Position numbers and translations under genes: made by a program. A stretch of DNA of 49,310 bases, taken from positions 1 to 49,310 of IMG/VR virus record IMGVR_UViG_3300035220_000258; one strand, 5' to 3'. Source of the stretch: a virus. Positions 14,893 to 24,003 of this stretch are shown here, one piece after another; the stretch's first letter is position 1; each line of letters begins with the position of its first letter. The notes beneath the pieces are model-generated. The model was given only the letters and a program-made list of their open reading frames with translations. It ran no database searches and was not told the origin of the DNA.

Positions 14893-17332
14893 AGAGACCG
14901 CCATGGGAATCTGAAATACCAGATACAAATGAAGATGCGGTAATCAAATCACCAAATTGTTGACCATCTCCCGTTGATGCGATGTTTACATATTCGATAG
15001 CATTTACATTGCTAGGATTTGCTCCACCAGCAAAAACTCCTCTAATAGAATTAGACATACCTGCACTTCCTCCTCTGGAAGATCCAATTAAATCTCCAAA
15101 ATCTTGTGCATTTCCTGTTGATGATATTGTAACGTAGTCTATTTGATTTGTGGCACCAGGTGCATATCCACCAGCAATTATTGCACGAGTTGATGAATTA
15201 TTTCCAGCCGCAGAATATCCTACACGTAACAAATCACCAAAATCTTGTGCATTTCCTAGTGTTGCAATGGTTACATATGATATTATATTGTGATTATTGG
15301 GAGATGAGTCACTATCTCTACCTCCAGCAAAAATACCTCTGGTTGGTGATGATGCACCCGCAGAATATCTAACGCCTTCAGTTAAATCACCAAAGTCTTG
15401 AGCATTTCCAAAGGTTGCAATAGTCACATAATTAATTTGTAATAATGCGGCATCTGCAGCGGGTGATGATGCTTTATATCCACCAGCAAATAATCCACGA
15501 GTTGATGAGGAACATCCACCCATACCATAAACTGCAGTTTGGGGTATATCCCCAAACTCTTGTGCGTTTCCTGTAGTTGCAATGGTTACGGCATCAATTG
15601 TATTATTTCCTGTGTTTGGAGCGACAAAACCACCAGAAATTAATCCACGAGTCGATGAAGAACAAGAAGCTGTGTAACCTCCCACAGAATATGTCATATC
15701 ACCAAAATCAAGTGCATTTCCCATTGAAGAAATTTGAATATACTCCATTGCCTTACTTACACCACCACTAATTCCACGACCACCAGTTCTGTTTCTATCC
15801 GTTGTTGTTCCCTTTGGTAGTGTCAACCAGTTCTGTGAGACAAATCCTGCTCCACCTTGGAATGTTGGGCCAGCAGTAGGATCTACTTCTCTGGTAAGTC
15901 CTGGTGTGACTGTTGTTGATCCTATTGGACTATCAGTTGCTGTGGGTGTTGGAGAACTTAAACGATCACCATATGCTGCAATGATATGTCTTCCAGTCTT
16001 ATCTGCAAAAATATTCTCTCCATCATAACAGCAGAGAAGAACAGTTTCTGGATGAACTTCTAGTTCTGTTGTTGGTGGTGCAAATTTTGAAGTATAAACT
16101 GCATGTCCTTTACAGACACGAACATTAGAAAGATAGCCATTTACTCCTTGTCCAGCAGATGCCTGATTCCATTTACCAATATTAAAAAAATCATTTACAA
16201 CTGCAGCAGTTCCACTCATCGTGGTTGTATTTTCCAGGGCACCATTGATAAACATCTTAAGAGATGTTCCGTCTTTTATTGCAGCAAGGTGATACCAAGT
16301 GCCGACTACTGGTGTTGTTGAGGAGCTAACTGCCTGCCATGAAGAACCGTTATAGATTGTAAATACAAATTTATTACTTGCTCCACCCACACCAGTGTGG
16401 TTGTAACCAACCCAATATGAACTTTCTACTCCAAGAAATAGATTATTTCCTGGTAAGGAATTATAGTTTATCCAACACTCAAATGTATTACTATCAGCAA
16501 TACGAAAATCAGTGCTTGATGCAATATCTAAACGATCATCAGTCCCATCAAAAAATACTGACCCTGTGTTCTCGGTGATGGTTGAAGTTATATTAGTCTT
16601 ACGGAATAATCCTGGGTTTGCATCTGCTGCTGTTGCATTACCATTAGCAGTAAGTATGTGTCTTCCTGTTGCTTCTGCTGTTGCATCAGTAGAAGATTGG
16701 CAAGCTAAGAGAACAGTTCTGTTATCTGCTGCAGGGAATACGACTCCTTTTGGTGGTGCTGTGTGAACTGGTAATTCTCTGGTTGGTACTGTAAAGTTTC
16801 CAGTGTAAACTGCATGTCCTTTACAGATACGGAGGTTGGAGATGTAACCTTTAAATGATTGAGATCCATCAAGAGATCCAACATATAATGGATTTGACGA
16901 ATTATTATATTGTGATGTTAAATCTGTTTTTTGTACCAAAGCAACACCATTTATGTAACCAGTCAATACTGATCCTTCTTTTACCCAGGCATAATGATTC
17001 CATTTATAAGCAGTTATTACTCCATTAGATGTATTTAAAGCTCCATGTGTACTGCCATCTGTAGACCAATAAAAAGCAGCTTTACCTGAACTATTAACAG
17101 TAACAATATATTCTCTTTGATTACTTGCAGAATTATATTTTGTTACTAACCATGCATCTGAATCAGTTAGAGACAAATTTGCCCAAAACTCAATAGTAAA
17201 ATCTCCAGATGCATCAAAGTCTCCATTATCAGGGACACTCAAGTAATCACCAGTCCCATCAAACTGAACTGACCCAGTAAATTCATCCTTGACTATTGGT
17301 GCTGCAATCTTATCTACTCTTAAATTTGCCAT
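14888..17332 (-). CDS. Kelch-like six-repeat protein, class A, with two LamG-type lectin domains
   Basis: Putative carbohydrate-binding adhesin of 814 aa. It starts NLRVDKI, then has two concanavalin A/LamG-like domains at about 20-190 and 255-430. Both show the DGTGDYL or DGTDDRL start, an FTIEFWANL or TFECWINYN strand and the SNLRICKGHAVYT or SNVRVCKGHAVYT end. A linker containing LPKGTTTDRNRTG replaces PPSGTT. Six repeats run from about 525 (GRGISGGV, TRGLISGGF, TRGLFAGGY, TRGIFAGGR, TRAIIAGGY, IRGVFAGGA) to SDSHGGLS. Blades 3 to 5 match the 21234-24002 protein in register. The start is 3 nt after the stop of the class B gene, with GGAGG at 17343-17347. Confidence 0.85.
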   Translation of the reverse strand: MANLRVDKIAAPIVKDEFTGSVQFDGTGDYLSVPDNGDFDASGDFTIEFWANLSLTDSDAWLVTKYNSASNQREYIVTVNSSGKAAFYWSTDGSTHGALNTSNGVITAYKWNHYAWVKEGSVLTGYINGVALVQKTDLTSQYNNSSNPLYVGSLDGSQSFKGYISNLRICKGHAVYTGNFTVPTRELPVHTAPPKGVVFPAADNRTVLLACQSSTDATAEATGRHILTANGNATAADANPGLFRKTNITSTITENTGSVFFDGTDDRLDIASSTDFRIADSNTFECWINYNSLPGNNLFLGVESSYWVGYNHTGVGGASNKFVFTIYNGSSWQAVSSSTTPVVGTWYHLAAIKDGTSLKMFINGALENTTTMSGTAAVVNDFFNIGKWNQASAGQGVNGYLSNVRVCKGHAVYTSKFAPPTTELEVHPETVLLCCYDGENIFADKTGRHIIAAYGDRLSSPTPTATDSPIGSTTVTPGLTREVDPTAGPTFQGGAGFVSQNWLTLPKGTTTDRNRTGGRGISGGVSKAMEYIQISSMGNALDFGDMTYSVGGYTASCSSSTRGLISGGFVAPNTGNNTIDAVTIATTGNAQEFGDIPQTAVYGMGGCSSSTRGLFAGGYKASSPAADAALLQINYVTIATFGNAQDFGDLTEGVRYSAGASSPTRGIFAGGRDSDSSPNNHNIISYVTIATLGNAQDFGDLLRVGYSAAGNNSSTRAIIAGGYAPGATNQIDYVTISSTGNAQDFGDLIGSSRGGSAGMSNSIRGVFAGGANPSNVNAIEYVNIASTGDGQQFGDLITASSFVSGISDSHGGLS

Positions 17333-17335
17333 GAC

Positions 17336-18352
17336 TTATAATCCTCCGTGTGCATTAGAACATCCTGATCCAATATCTCTCGCCTCGGACAAATCTCCAA
17401 AATCAACTGCATTTCCTTCTGTTGCAATTTCAATCATTTCTATGTCATCTTCATTTGTATCGTCTGTGGATATTAAACCTCTAGTCGGAGATGATACTGC
17501 TCCCATCGTAGAAGTCCCCGCTGTAATCAAATCGCCAAATTTATTTCCATTACCGGTAGATGCAATATTTACATATTCTATATCAGTACATGGAGAAGGT
17601 CCAGTACCACCGGAACAAATTCCTCTGGTTGCGTTTGAACATGCCTGTCCTTCCTGTCCATTGGATCTTGCTAAATCTCCAAAATCTTGGGAATCTCCAA
17701 GAGTTGCGATGGTGACAAATTGTATGGTCTTTAAAACTGTTGGAGTATATCCTCCAAAAAATAGTCCCCTAACTTGTCCCGATGTCGCACAAAGACTTGC
17801 TGTTGCTGTTTCTAAATTACCAAAATTTACTGAATCACCAGTGGATGCAATTGTAATATAATCTATTCCAGCTGTTTTACTTGAAGATGCTGCGGGATTT
17901 CCTCCACCAAATACTCCACGAGTTTCATTACAAACAGCACCATAAGTAGCTTTAGAATCAATTTGCTCACCAAAATCAGTTTGACTTCCGGTTGACGCAA
18001 TAGTGACAAAATCTATTGTGCTGTTAATTGCAGGATCAAGTCCGCCTGCCCATACTCCCCTTGTTCTGGATGCTACTGCACCAGATACCCATCTCCTTGC
18101 TTCTGTTAGATTTCCAAAGTCAATTGCATTTCCTGTAGAAGAGATATTTACATAGTCAATGACATCCGATATTGCATTAGGACCAGTGAGTTGTCCACCA
18201 CCAAATAATCCACGAGCACCAGGAGTTGAGTCAACACTCCTTCCAAGATTGGGAGTATCGGTAGACATCACCCACCATTCTCCCTGAGCATAAAACTCTA
18301 GCCTCTGGGAGTCGGTATTAAATCTGATTGCACCTTGTGGGATTTCGGACAT
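17336..18352 (-). CDS. Kelch-like six-repeat protein, class B
   Basis: Putative virion adhesin of 338 aa. The class B N-terminus is very short: SEIPQGAIRFNTDSQRLEF (2-20), EWW (25-27), TPNLGRSVDSTPGARG. Six repeats start near residue 46 (ARGLFGGGQ, TRGVWAGGL, TRGVFGGGN, VRGLFFGGY, TRGICSGGT, TRGLISTDD) and end in SNAHGGL. The last blade has lost the double glycine (STDDTNEDDIEMIEI). It heads a two-gene late unit with the LamG protein, behind octamer GATAAATA at 18372-18379. The leader (AGAGGTATAAAAATATG) is almost the same as that of the 13819-14865 gene. Confidence 0.85.
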   Translation of the reverse strand: MSEIPQGAIRFNTDSQRLEFYAQGEWWVMSTDTPNLGRSVDSTPGARGLFGGGQLTGPNAISDVIDYVNISSTGNAIDFGNLTEARRWVSGAVASRTRGVWAGGLDPAINSTIDFVTIASTGSQTDFGEQIDSKATYGAVCNETRGVFGGGNPAASSSKTAGIDYITIASTGDSVNFGNLETATASLCATSGQVRGLFFGGYTPTVLKTIQFVTIATLGDSQDFGDLARSNGQEGQACSNATRGICSGGTGPSPCTDIEYVNIASTGNGNKFGDLITAGTSTMGAVSSPTRGLISTDDTNEDDIEMIEIATEGNAVDFGDLSEARDIGSGCSNAHGGL

Positions 18353-18371
18353 ATTTTTATACCTCTTTCAT

Positions 18372-18379
18372 TATTTATC
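18372..18379 (-). promoter_or_regulatory. Late promoter octamer GATAAATA containing the upstream stop codon
   Basis: The TAA of the 602-aa gene (18375-18377) is part of the octamer. The 17336-18352 gene starts 19 nt further on. Confidence 0.65.
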
Positions 18380-20183
18380 CGAGACCGCCATGACCACTGG
18401 AAACAGTTCCATTATTCATCTGGAATCTAGCAACTGTTATATCACCAAAATCTGTTGCATTTCCAGTTGATGCGATAGTAAATAGATGAATTTTTGCAAA
18501 TGCAGTATTACTTACTGGTTGATCATTTCCACCACCAGCATAAAGTCCTCTTGTAGGTGATGCTGCAGTTGCACCCAACCTCATTCCATTACTATTATCC
18601 AAATCACCAAAATTTATTGCATTTCCAGTGGTTGCAATTTGAATAAAATCAACGGTATTTGTGAAAGATGGTGATGCTGGCAATTCACCACCTAAGTATA
18701 ACCCTCTTGTTGCACTTGAAAGTGAAACAATTCCAGATCTTGCTATTGTTAAATCACCAAAATCAAATGCATTACCCATTGTCATGATAGTAACATACTG
18801 CATGGTATTAAGTCTTGTGGGAGCTTCACCACCTGCCATCACACATCTTGTGGGAGATGCTGTTCCGGTTACTTGACCCAAACCATCTACCATATCACCA
18901 AAATCTTTTGAGTCTCCTGTTGATGCAATTGTAATATATTCGATCGTATTTGTTAAACCACTGGAACCAAAAGATAATCCTCTTGTAGAATTTGATGATC
19001 CACCTATAGAGTGTTTTGCACTAGTTAAATTGCCAAAGTCTTGTGCATTTCCTGTTGATGCAATGGTTACATAATCAATAACATCAACAGCTGCTGGATC
19101 TGAAAATCCACCCATTCTAACTCCACGAGTTGTAGAAGAACAACTAGATGATATTCTTGTTGCTGCAGTTAAATTGCCAAAATCCACTGCATTACCAGTT
19201 GATGTAATTGTTACGTAGTCCATTACATCTTGGACTGATCCAGGAGCTGAACTAAGTCCACCCATAAAAACACCACGAGCAGCACTAACAGCATTACTGG
19301 CAACATTGACATATTGCTGTTCTGTCGTGCCTGATGGTGGAACAAAATATCCTTGAGTATCAAATACTGTGACACCACTGAACTCTGTGCCACCTGTGAA
19401 GTCTCTGGTGAGTGGTGGAGAAAATGTTGATGCTCTAATGTCGATTCCAGTGATGGTGATAATCTTTCCTGTTGCTTCTGCTTTTGCAGTAGGGTCGAAC
19501 GCATTTCCGGTAGTGTCTGAGTTATTGCAACAGAGTAATACAGTACCTCCAATGACTTCTAGTGCATGAACTGGTGGTGTGAAGTCTGATGTATAAAGTC
19601 TGCGTCCGGCAACAACTCTCAAGTTAGAGATGTAACCATTCATGAAGTTACTATTACCATGTATATTTTTTCCAACAGTAAATGGATATGAACTGTTGGA
19701 AGATGAATAATTTGCAGCAGCAAAAGTTCCACTTACAGTTCCGGCGTCATTATCTACTTCTCTTCCATCAACATACAATGCTAATGTTTTATCACTTGAT
19801 TTAAATACTGCTGCAATATGATGCCATGTATTTACCGCAAGACAATTATTTGCTCCCCAACCGATATAATTTCCTGCTGCACCTCTACCAACTAAAGCAA
19901 ATACTCCTGTAGCATCAGATTGAGCATCAGCTGCAGACATAATCTGAAGATAAAATCCTGTTTGAAGACTACTTCCTGTAGTGCCCCAAACAAATTGTCT
20001 AGTTGCAGTGCCTGTATATGCCCAGAATTCTACAGTCCAATCGGTGGCACCATTGTGAAGAAAATTAAAATCTCCTGCAGAACCAATGGATAAATTATCT
20101 CCATTTCCAGGAAAACTCACAGACCCTGTGACTGGTGTGGGTGTTTCTAACCCTGAGATTTTATCGGTGCGTAATATTCCCAT
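18375..20183 (-). CDS. Kelch-like six-repeat protein, class A, with one LamG-type lectin domain
   Basis: Putative carbohydrate-binding adhesin of 602 aa. It opens ILRTDKISG, then a LamG-like domain occupies about residues 17-215 (GSVSFPGNGDNLS start, WTVEFWAY strand, GYISNLRVVAGRRLYT end). A class A segment GYFVPPSGTTEQQ follows at about 283-295. Six repeats run from about 305 (ARGVFMGGL, TRGVRMGGF, TRGLSFGSS, TRCVMAGGE, TRGLYLGGE, TRGLYAGGG) to the closing SSGHGGLG. The ATG overlaps the stop of the preceding class B gene by 1 nt, with GGAGG at 20190-20194. The stop TAA lies in the GATAAATA octamer of the next unit. Confidence 0.85.
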   Translation of the reverse strand: MGILRTDKISGLETPTPVTGSVSFPGNGDNLSIGSAGDFNFLHNGATDWTVEFWAYTGTATRQFVWGTTGSSLQTGFYLQIMSAADAQSDATGVFALVGRGAAGNYIGWGANNCLAVNTWHHIAAVFKSSDKTLALYVDGREVDNDAGTVSGTFAAANYSSSNSSYPFTVGKNIHGNSNFMNGYISNLRVVAGRRLYTSDFTPPVHALEVIGGTVLLCCNNSDTTGNAFDPTAKAEATGKIITITGIDIRASTFSPPLTRDFTGGTEFSGVTVFDTQGYFVPPSGTTEQQYVNVASNAVSAARGVFMGGLSSAPGSVQDVMDYVTITSTGNAVDFGNLTAATRISSSCSSTTRGVRMGGFSDPAAVDVIDYVTIASTGNAQDFGNLTSAKHSIGGSSNSTRGLSFGSSGLTNTIEYITIASTGDSKDFGDMVDGLGQVTGTASPTRCVMAGGEAPTRLNTMQYVTIMTMGNAFDFGDLTIARSGIVSLSSATRGLYLGGELPASPSFTNTVDFIQIATTGNAINFGDLDNSNGMRLGATAASPTRGLYAGGGNDQPVSNTAFAKIHLFTIASTGNATDFGDITVARFQMNNGTVSSGHGGLG

Positions 20184-21211
20184 TATAGACCTCCGTGGGC
20201 ATTAGAGCAGGCAGCAAGTCCTTTTTTTACTGCATCCAAATTACCAAAATCTACTGCATTACCTTCTGTTGCAATAATAATATAGTCTATTACGTCTGAT
20301 TTGGATGGAGTTATGCCACCACCAAAGACACCGCGAGTACTAGAAGAACAAGCGGAACCGATTGATCTTGTTACTGATAAATCACCAAACTCAACCGCAT
20401 CGCCACCGGATGCAATGGTAACATATTCTATTGTGTTTATTATAGTTGGAGTTTCGCCACTACCCATGATACCACGAGTGCTTGAAGAGCAACTCATTCC
20501 AGAATTTCTTGCTACAGTTAAATTACCAAAGTCTTGTGCATTTCCTAATGTTGCTGTGGTGATAAATTCTATTTTACTTACTTTACTTGGATTTATTCCA
20601 CCAGAAAATAATCCACGAGTTGGTGATGCTGCTATACCACTAAACAAATATCCTTTTACTTCAGTCAAGTTACCAAAATCTTCTGCATGTCCAGTTGACG
20701 CAATGGTAACATAATCCATTGTGTCAACTTTAGATGGAGAAAAACCACCAGCCCAAACACCGCGAGTGGCTGAAGAAGTAGCACCAGTTCCATATCTTCC
20801 CGTGAACAAGTTTCCAAAGTCAATAGCATTTGCACTAGATGCGATTGTAATAAAATCAATAGTGTCTGTCATAGGGTCGCCACCCCCAGTAACACCACGA
20901 GTGCTGGAGGAGACGGATTGTGGATATTGGACTTTTAATGTCCTATCGCCAAAATCTACTGCATTTCCTGTAGATGAAATGTTTATGTATTCTATTACAT
21001 TCAGTCTTGTTGGTGTTTCTCCCCCTTGAAAAATACCACGAGCACCAGGAGTTGGATCACTAGCATTAGGAGCAACAGTAAGCGGCCCGCCAACGTTTGC
21101 AAGATTTGGTGTTGCAGTATGAACCTGAAACCATGCCGAGCCATTCCAATACTCCAACTTCTGTGAGTCGGAGTTAAATCTCATTGCACCTGCTGGAATC
21201 TCTGCTGACAT
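20183..21211 (-). CDS. Kelch-like six-repeat protein, class B
   Basis: Putative virion adhesin of 342 aa. The class B module is EIPAGAMRFNSDSQKLEYWNGSAW (residues 4-27), followed by a slightly longer linker TPNLANVGGPLTV...TPGARG. Six repeats begin at about 58 (ARGIFQGGE, TRGVTGGGD, TRGVWAGGF, TRGLFSGGI, TRGIMGSGE, TRGVFGGGI) and close with SNAHGGL. Most blades carry the short P-[ST]-[KR]-x-[DNS] loop after the double glycine. First gene of a two-gene unit with the single-LamG protein; octamer GATAAATA at 21231-21238 and AGAGG precede the ATG. Confidence 0.85.
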   Translation of the reverse strand: MSAEIPAGAMRFNSDSQKLEYWNGSAWFQVHTATPNLANVGGPLTVAPNASDPTPGARGIFQGGETPTRLNVIEYINISSTGNAVDFGDRTLKVQYPQSVSSSTRGVTGGGDPMTDTIDFITIASSANAIDFGNLFTGRYGTGATSSATRGVWAGGFSPSKVDTMDYVTIASTGHAEDFGNLTEVKGYLFSGIAASPTRGLFSGGINPSKVSKIEFITTATLGNAQDFGNLTVARNSGMSCSSSTRGIMGSGETPTIINTIEYVTIASGGDAVEFGDLSVTRSIGSACSSSTRGVFGGGITPSKSDVIDYIIIATEGNAVDFGNLDAVKKGLAACSNAHGGL

Positions 21212-21230
21212 GTTACACTACCTCTGTCAT

Positions 21231-21238
21231 TATTTATC
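21231..21238 (-). promoter_or_regulatory. Late promoter octamer GATAAATA containing the upstream stop codon
   Basis: The TAA of the 922-aa gene is part of the octamer. The class B gene start is 19 nt downstream with AGAGG between them. Confidence 0.65.
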
Positions 21239-24002
21239 CAAGACCGCCATGGGAGTCTGAACATCCACAAGCTGCAGACATGGTAGACATTAAATCACCA
21301 AAGTTTAATGCATCTCCTGTTGATGCAATTGTAATATAATCGATGTGGTTTGTAGCAGCGGGTATACTGTTGCCACCAGCAAATGTTGCTCTAGTGGAAT
21401 TTGAACTAGCAGCAATGCCTCCCCTTCCTACTGTTAAATTGCCAAAATCCTGTACATTTCCTGTTGATGCTATTGTGACATATTCTATATTATCATATGC
21501 AGCATTTCCGGCTGAATTATAACCACCAGTAAATATTCCACGAGTTGATGAACCAGTTCCCATTGCAGTATATGGTGTATATGAAAGGTCACCAAAATCC
21601 AGTGCATTTCCAAGAGTTGCAATGGTTACATAATGTATATCATTTTGATTATAGACAGGAGCATCAGCACTATCTCTACCTCCAGCAAATAAACCACGAG
21701 TTGGCGATGATGTTGCTGCAGGGTATCTAACACCATTTCCAGTCAAATCACCAAAATCTTGAGAATCACCCAATGATGCGATAATCACATAATTAATTTG
21801 CTTTAATCCAGCAGCTGCGTTTGGTGAAGGTGCTGTGAATCCACCAGCAAATAATCCACGAGTTGATGAGGAACATCCACCCATACCGTAAATAAATGAT
21901 GCGCTTGTTGTTATATCCCCAAAGTCTTGTGCGTTTCCTGTTGTTGCAATGGTTACATAATCAATTGTTTTGTAATAACTTGGATGATCATATCCCTGAG
22001 AAAACAATCCACGAGTTGATGATGCACAGGCAGAGGTGTTTTGTGCAGCAGCTGTCGCATCACCAAAATCTTGTGAGTTTCCTAGAGATGAAATAGTGAT
22101 ATAATTTATAGCATTATCTGCCATTCTAATGAGACCACGACCACTACGACTATCTCTAGTTACCGTATCACCAGTTGGGAGATAGAAATAAGCATCTGTG
22201 TTTATTTTGGTGACACCCTCAAAGGTTATTTGTCTATCATCACCGACTTGTGGTGTGAAGTTTGATGCTGGTGCATCTGCGTCATGAGGAATGGCATATG
22301 CAGAAACATAACCGATTGTTGAATTTGCTCCAGAGGTCTGTAATGATATTGTTGATGTTGTGGATGATGCTGTAAAAATATGTTGCTGTCTACCTATTGA
22401 AGTGACCAAGTAAAAAACATCACCACCTTGTGCCGACCATCCACTGGAGTATACAGCAATACCAGGAGTTCCAGCATCCGATATAATATCAACTATCAAT
22501 GCATATCTTTGTCCAACTACTGTTGCAATTGCTTGGTTCGCAGAACTATACGAGCCAGCATTCGCAGTAATAAGCATATTTCCACTAGACGAAGAAAGTG
22601 TCGCATTTTGTCCAGTCCATCCACTCACATCACTAATAAAAGTTCCACCAGTAACCAGTTCAGGACCATCTGTTCTTTGCAAACTTCCATAACCCGCAAT
22701 AGTCTTCCCAGTTGCTTCTGTGAGTGGATTATCAGGATCTTGGCAAGCTAAAAGAACAGTGCCTGGAACTCTTTTGAGTTCTCTGGTTGGTGGGATGAAG
22801 TCTGCTGTATAGAGTGCAGTGCCTTTGTTTATACGGAAGTTGGAGATGAAACCTTTGTAACGATATAAAGTTGCGGCAAAATTAGTTGCAGGTTGACCAA
22901 CTGTTGCTCCTTGGTCTGTATAGTCAGTAGAACCTGTGTTTATACTTCCAGAAACTTTTACTCCATTAAGAAATACATATCCATTACTTCCATTTCTTAC
23001 AACTGCAAAGTGATGCCATTCTCCGTGCTTAGGAATCCCATAATTTGTAGCTCCGGTTGAACTAGGGAATCCATAAGTGTACAAATTATCATCACTGTTG
23101 ATGCCGATAAAAAGTCCAGTGCTTTGATTATCACTATTTCTACTATCAAAAAGTGTTCTAATTGCTGCAGTATCTGAAACATTAAACCATCCTTCAATCG
23201 TAAAATTACCTGTTCCAAATGCAAAGTCTGTGGACTTAGAAAGAACTAAACCATCTCCAGTCCCATCAAACTCAACAGACCCGGTGATTGCACTACCACC
23301 ACCAGACTTCACAATAGGTGTCAGAATACCAGGAGTGAGTTCACTTGCAACTGCATTTCCGGTGACTGTGATAGTCTTACCAGTCTTTTCAAGTGATGCA
23401 TCAGTCTTTGATTGACAAGCAAGAAGAACAGTCTCTGGTGTAACTTCAAGTTCTCTCATTGGGGGCTTGAAGTTTGATGTATAGAGTGCTTTGCCTTTGA
23501 TTATACGAACATTAGAGATGTGTCCATCAAAATCTGTATTATAACTTGAACCAATTCTCAATCCATCATTAGTATTAGTATAAATGGCACTAGAATCATA
23601 TCGTGACCCTACTTTTTTCCCATCCAAATAAATTGTATATTCTAAATCTTTTCGTATAACTGCATAGTGATGCCAAGTATTTAAAGATATGATGCCATCT
23701 ACACTATCAATTGATACCCCTCCTGTTCCACTAGATGAGAACAAAAATTGCATGGATTCAGTTTGGTCCTTTCTTAATGCAAAAGTTCTTCTGTTATCTC
23801 CAGTATTATAAATTCCTAAAATATCATCCGTTCCTTCATCAAATGCTAATGCCCAACATTCAATGGTAAAATCACCAGACCCAAATTGAAAGTCACTAGA
23901 GACAGCAAGACTTAAATAATCTCCACTACCATCAAACTGAACCGAACCAGTCTTTTCAAAGGTTTCTGTACTTGTAATCTTGTCTACTCTTAAGTTTGCC
24001 AT
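21234..24002 (-). CDS. Kelch-like six-repeat protein, class A, with two LamG-type domains and a CBM-like domain
   Basis: At 922 aa this is the largest propeller paralog. After NLRVDKITS come two LamG-like domains at about 15-190 and 240-415 (GSVQFDGSGDYL and GSVEFDGTGDGL starts; SNVRIIKGKALYT and SNFRINKGTALYT ends). A third beta-rich domain at about 445-565 (ELVTGGTFISDVSGWTG start) looks like a carbohydrate-binding jelly roll. The class A remnant is FYLPTGDTVTRDS. Six repeats start near 625 (GRGLIRMAD, TRGLFSQGY, TRGLFAGGF, TRGLFAGGR, TRGIFTGGY, TRATFAGGN) and end in SDSHGGLG. It starts 1 nt after the stop of an AB gene, with GGAGG at 24011-24015. Confidence 0.85.
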   Translation of the reverse strand: MANLRVDKITSTETFEKTGSVQFDGSGDYLSLAVSSDFQFGSGDFTIECWALAFDEGTDDILGIYNTGDNRRTFALRKDQTESMQFLFSSSGTGGVSIDSVDGIISLNTWHHYAVIRKDLEYTIYLDGKKVGSRYDSSAIYTNTNDGLRIGSSYNTDFDGHISNVRIIKGKALYTSNFKPPMRELEVTPETVLLACQSKTDASLEKTGKTITVTGNAVASELTPGILTPIVKSGGGSAITGSVEFDGTGDGLVLSKSTDFAFGTGNFTIEGWFNVSDTAAIRTLFDSRNSDNQSTGLFIGINSDDNLYTYGFPSSTGATNYGIPKHGEWHHFAVVRNGSNGYVFLNGVKVSGSINTGSTDYTDQGATVGQPATNFAATLYRYKGFISNFRINKGTALYTADFIPPTRELKRVPGTVLLACQDPDNPLTEATGKTIAGYGSLQRTDGPELVTGGTFISDVSGWTGQNATLSSSSGNMLITANAGSYSSANQAIATVVGQRYALIVDIISDAGTPGIAVYSSGWSAQGGDVFYLVTSIGRQQHIFTASSTTSTISLQTSGANSTIGYVSAYAIPHDADAPASNFTPQVGDDRQITFEGVTKINTDAYFYLPTGDTVTRDSRSGRGLIRMADNAINYITISSLGNSQDFGDATAAAQNTSACASSTRGLFSQGYDHPSYYKTIDYVTIATTGNAQDFGDITTSASFIYGMGGCSSSTRGLFAGGFTAPSPNAAAGLKQINYVIIASLGDSQDFGDLTGNGVRYPAATSSPTRGLFAGGRDSADAPVYNQNDIHYVTIATLGNALDFGDLSYTPYTAMGTGSSTRGIFTGGYNSAGNAAYDNIEYVTIASTGNVQDFGNLTVGRGGIAASSNSTRATFAGGNSIPAATNHIDYITIASTGDALNFGDLMSTMSAACGCSDSHGGLG

Positions 24003-24003
24003 C

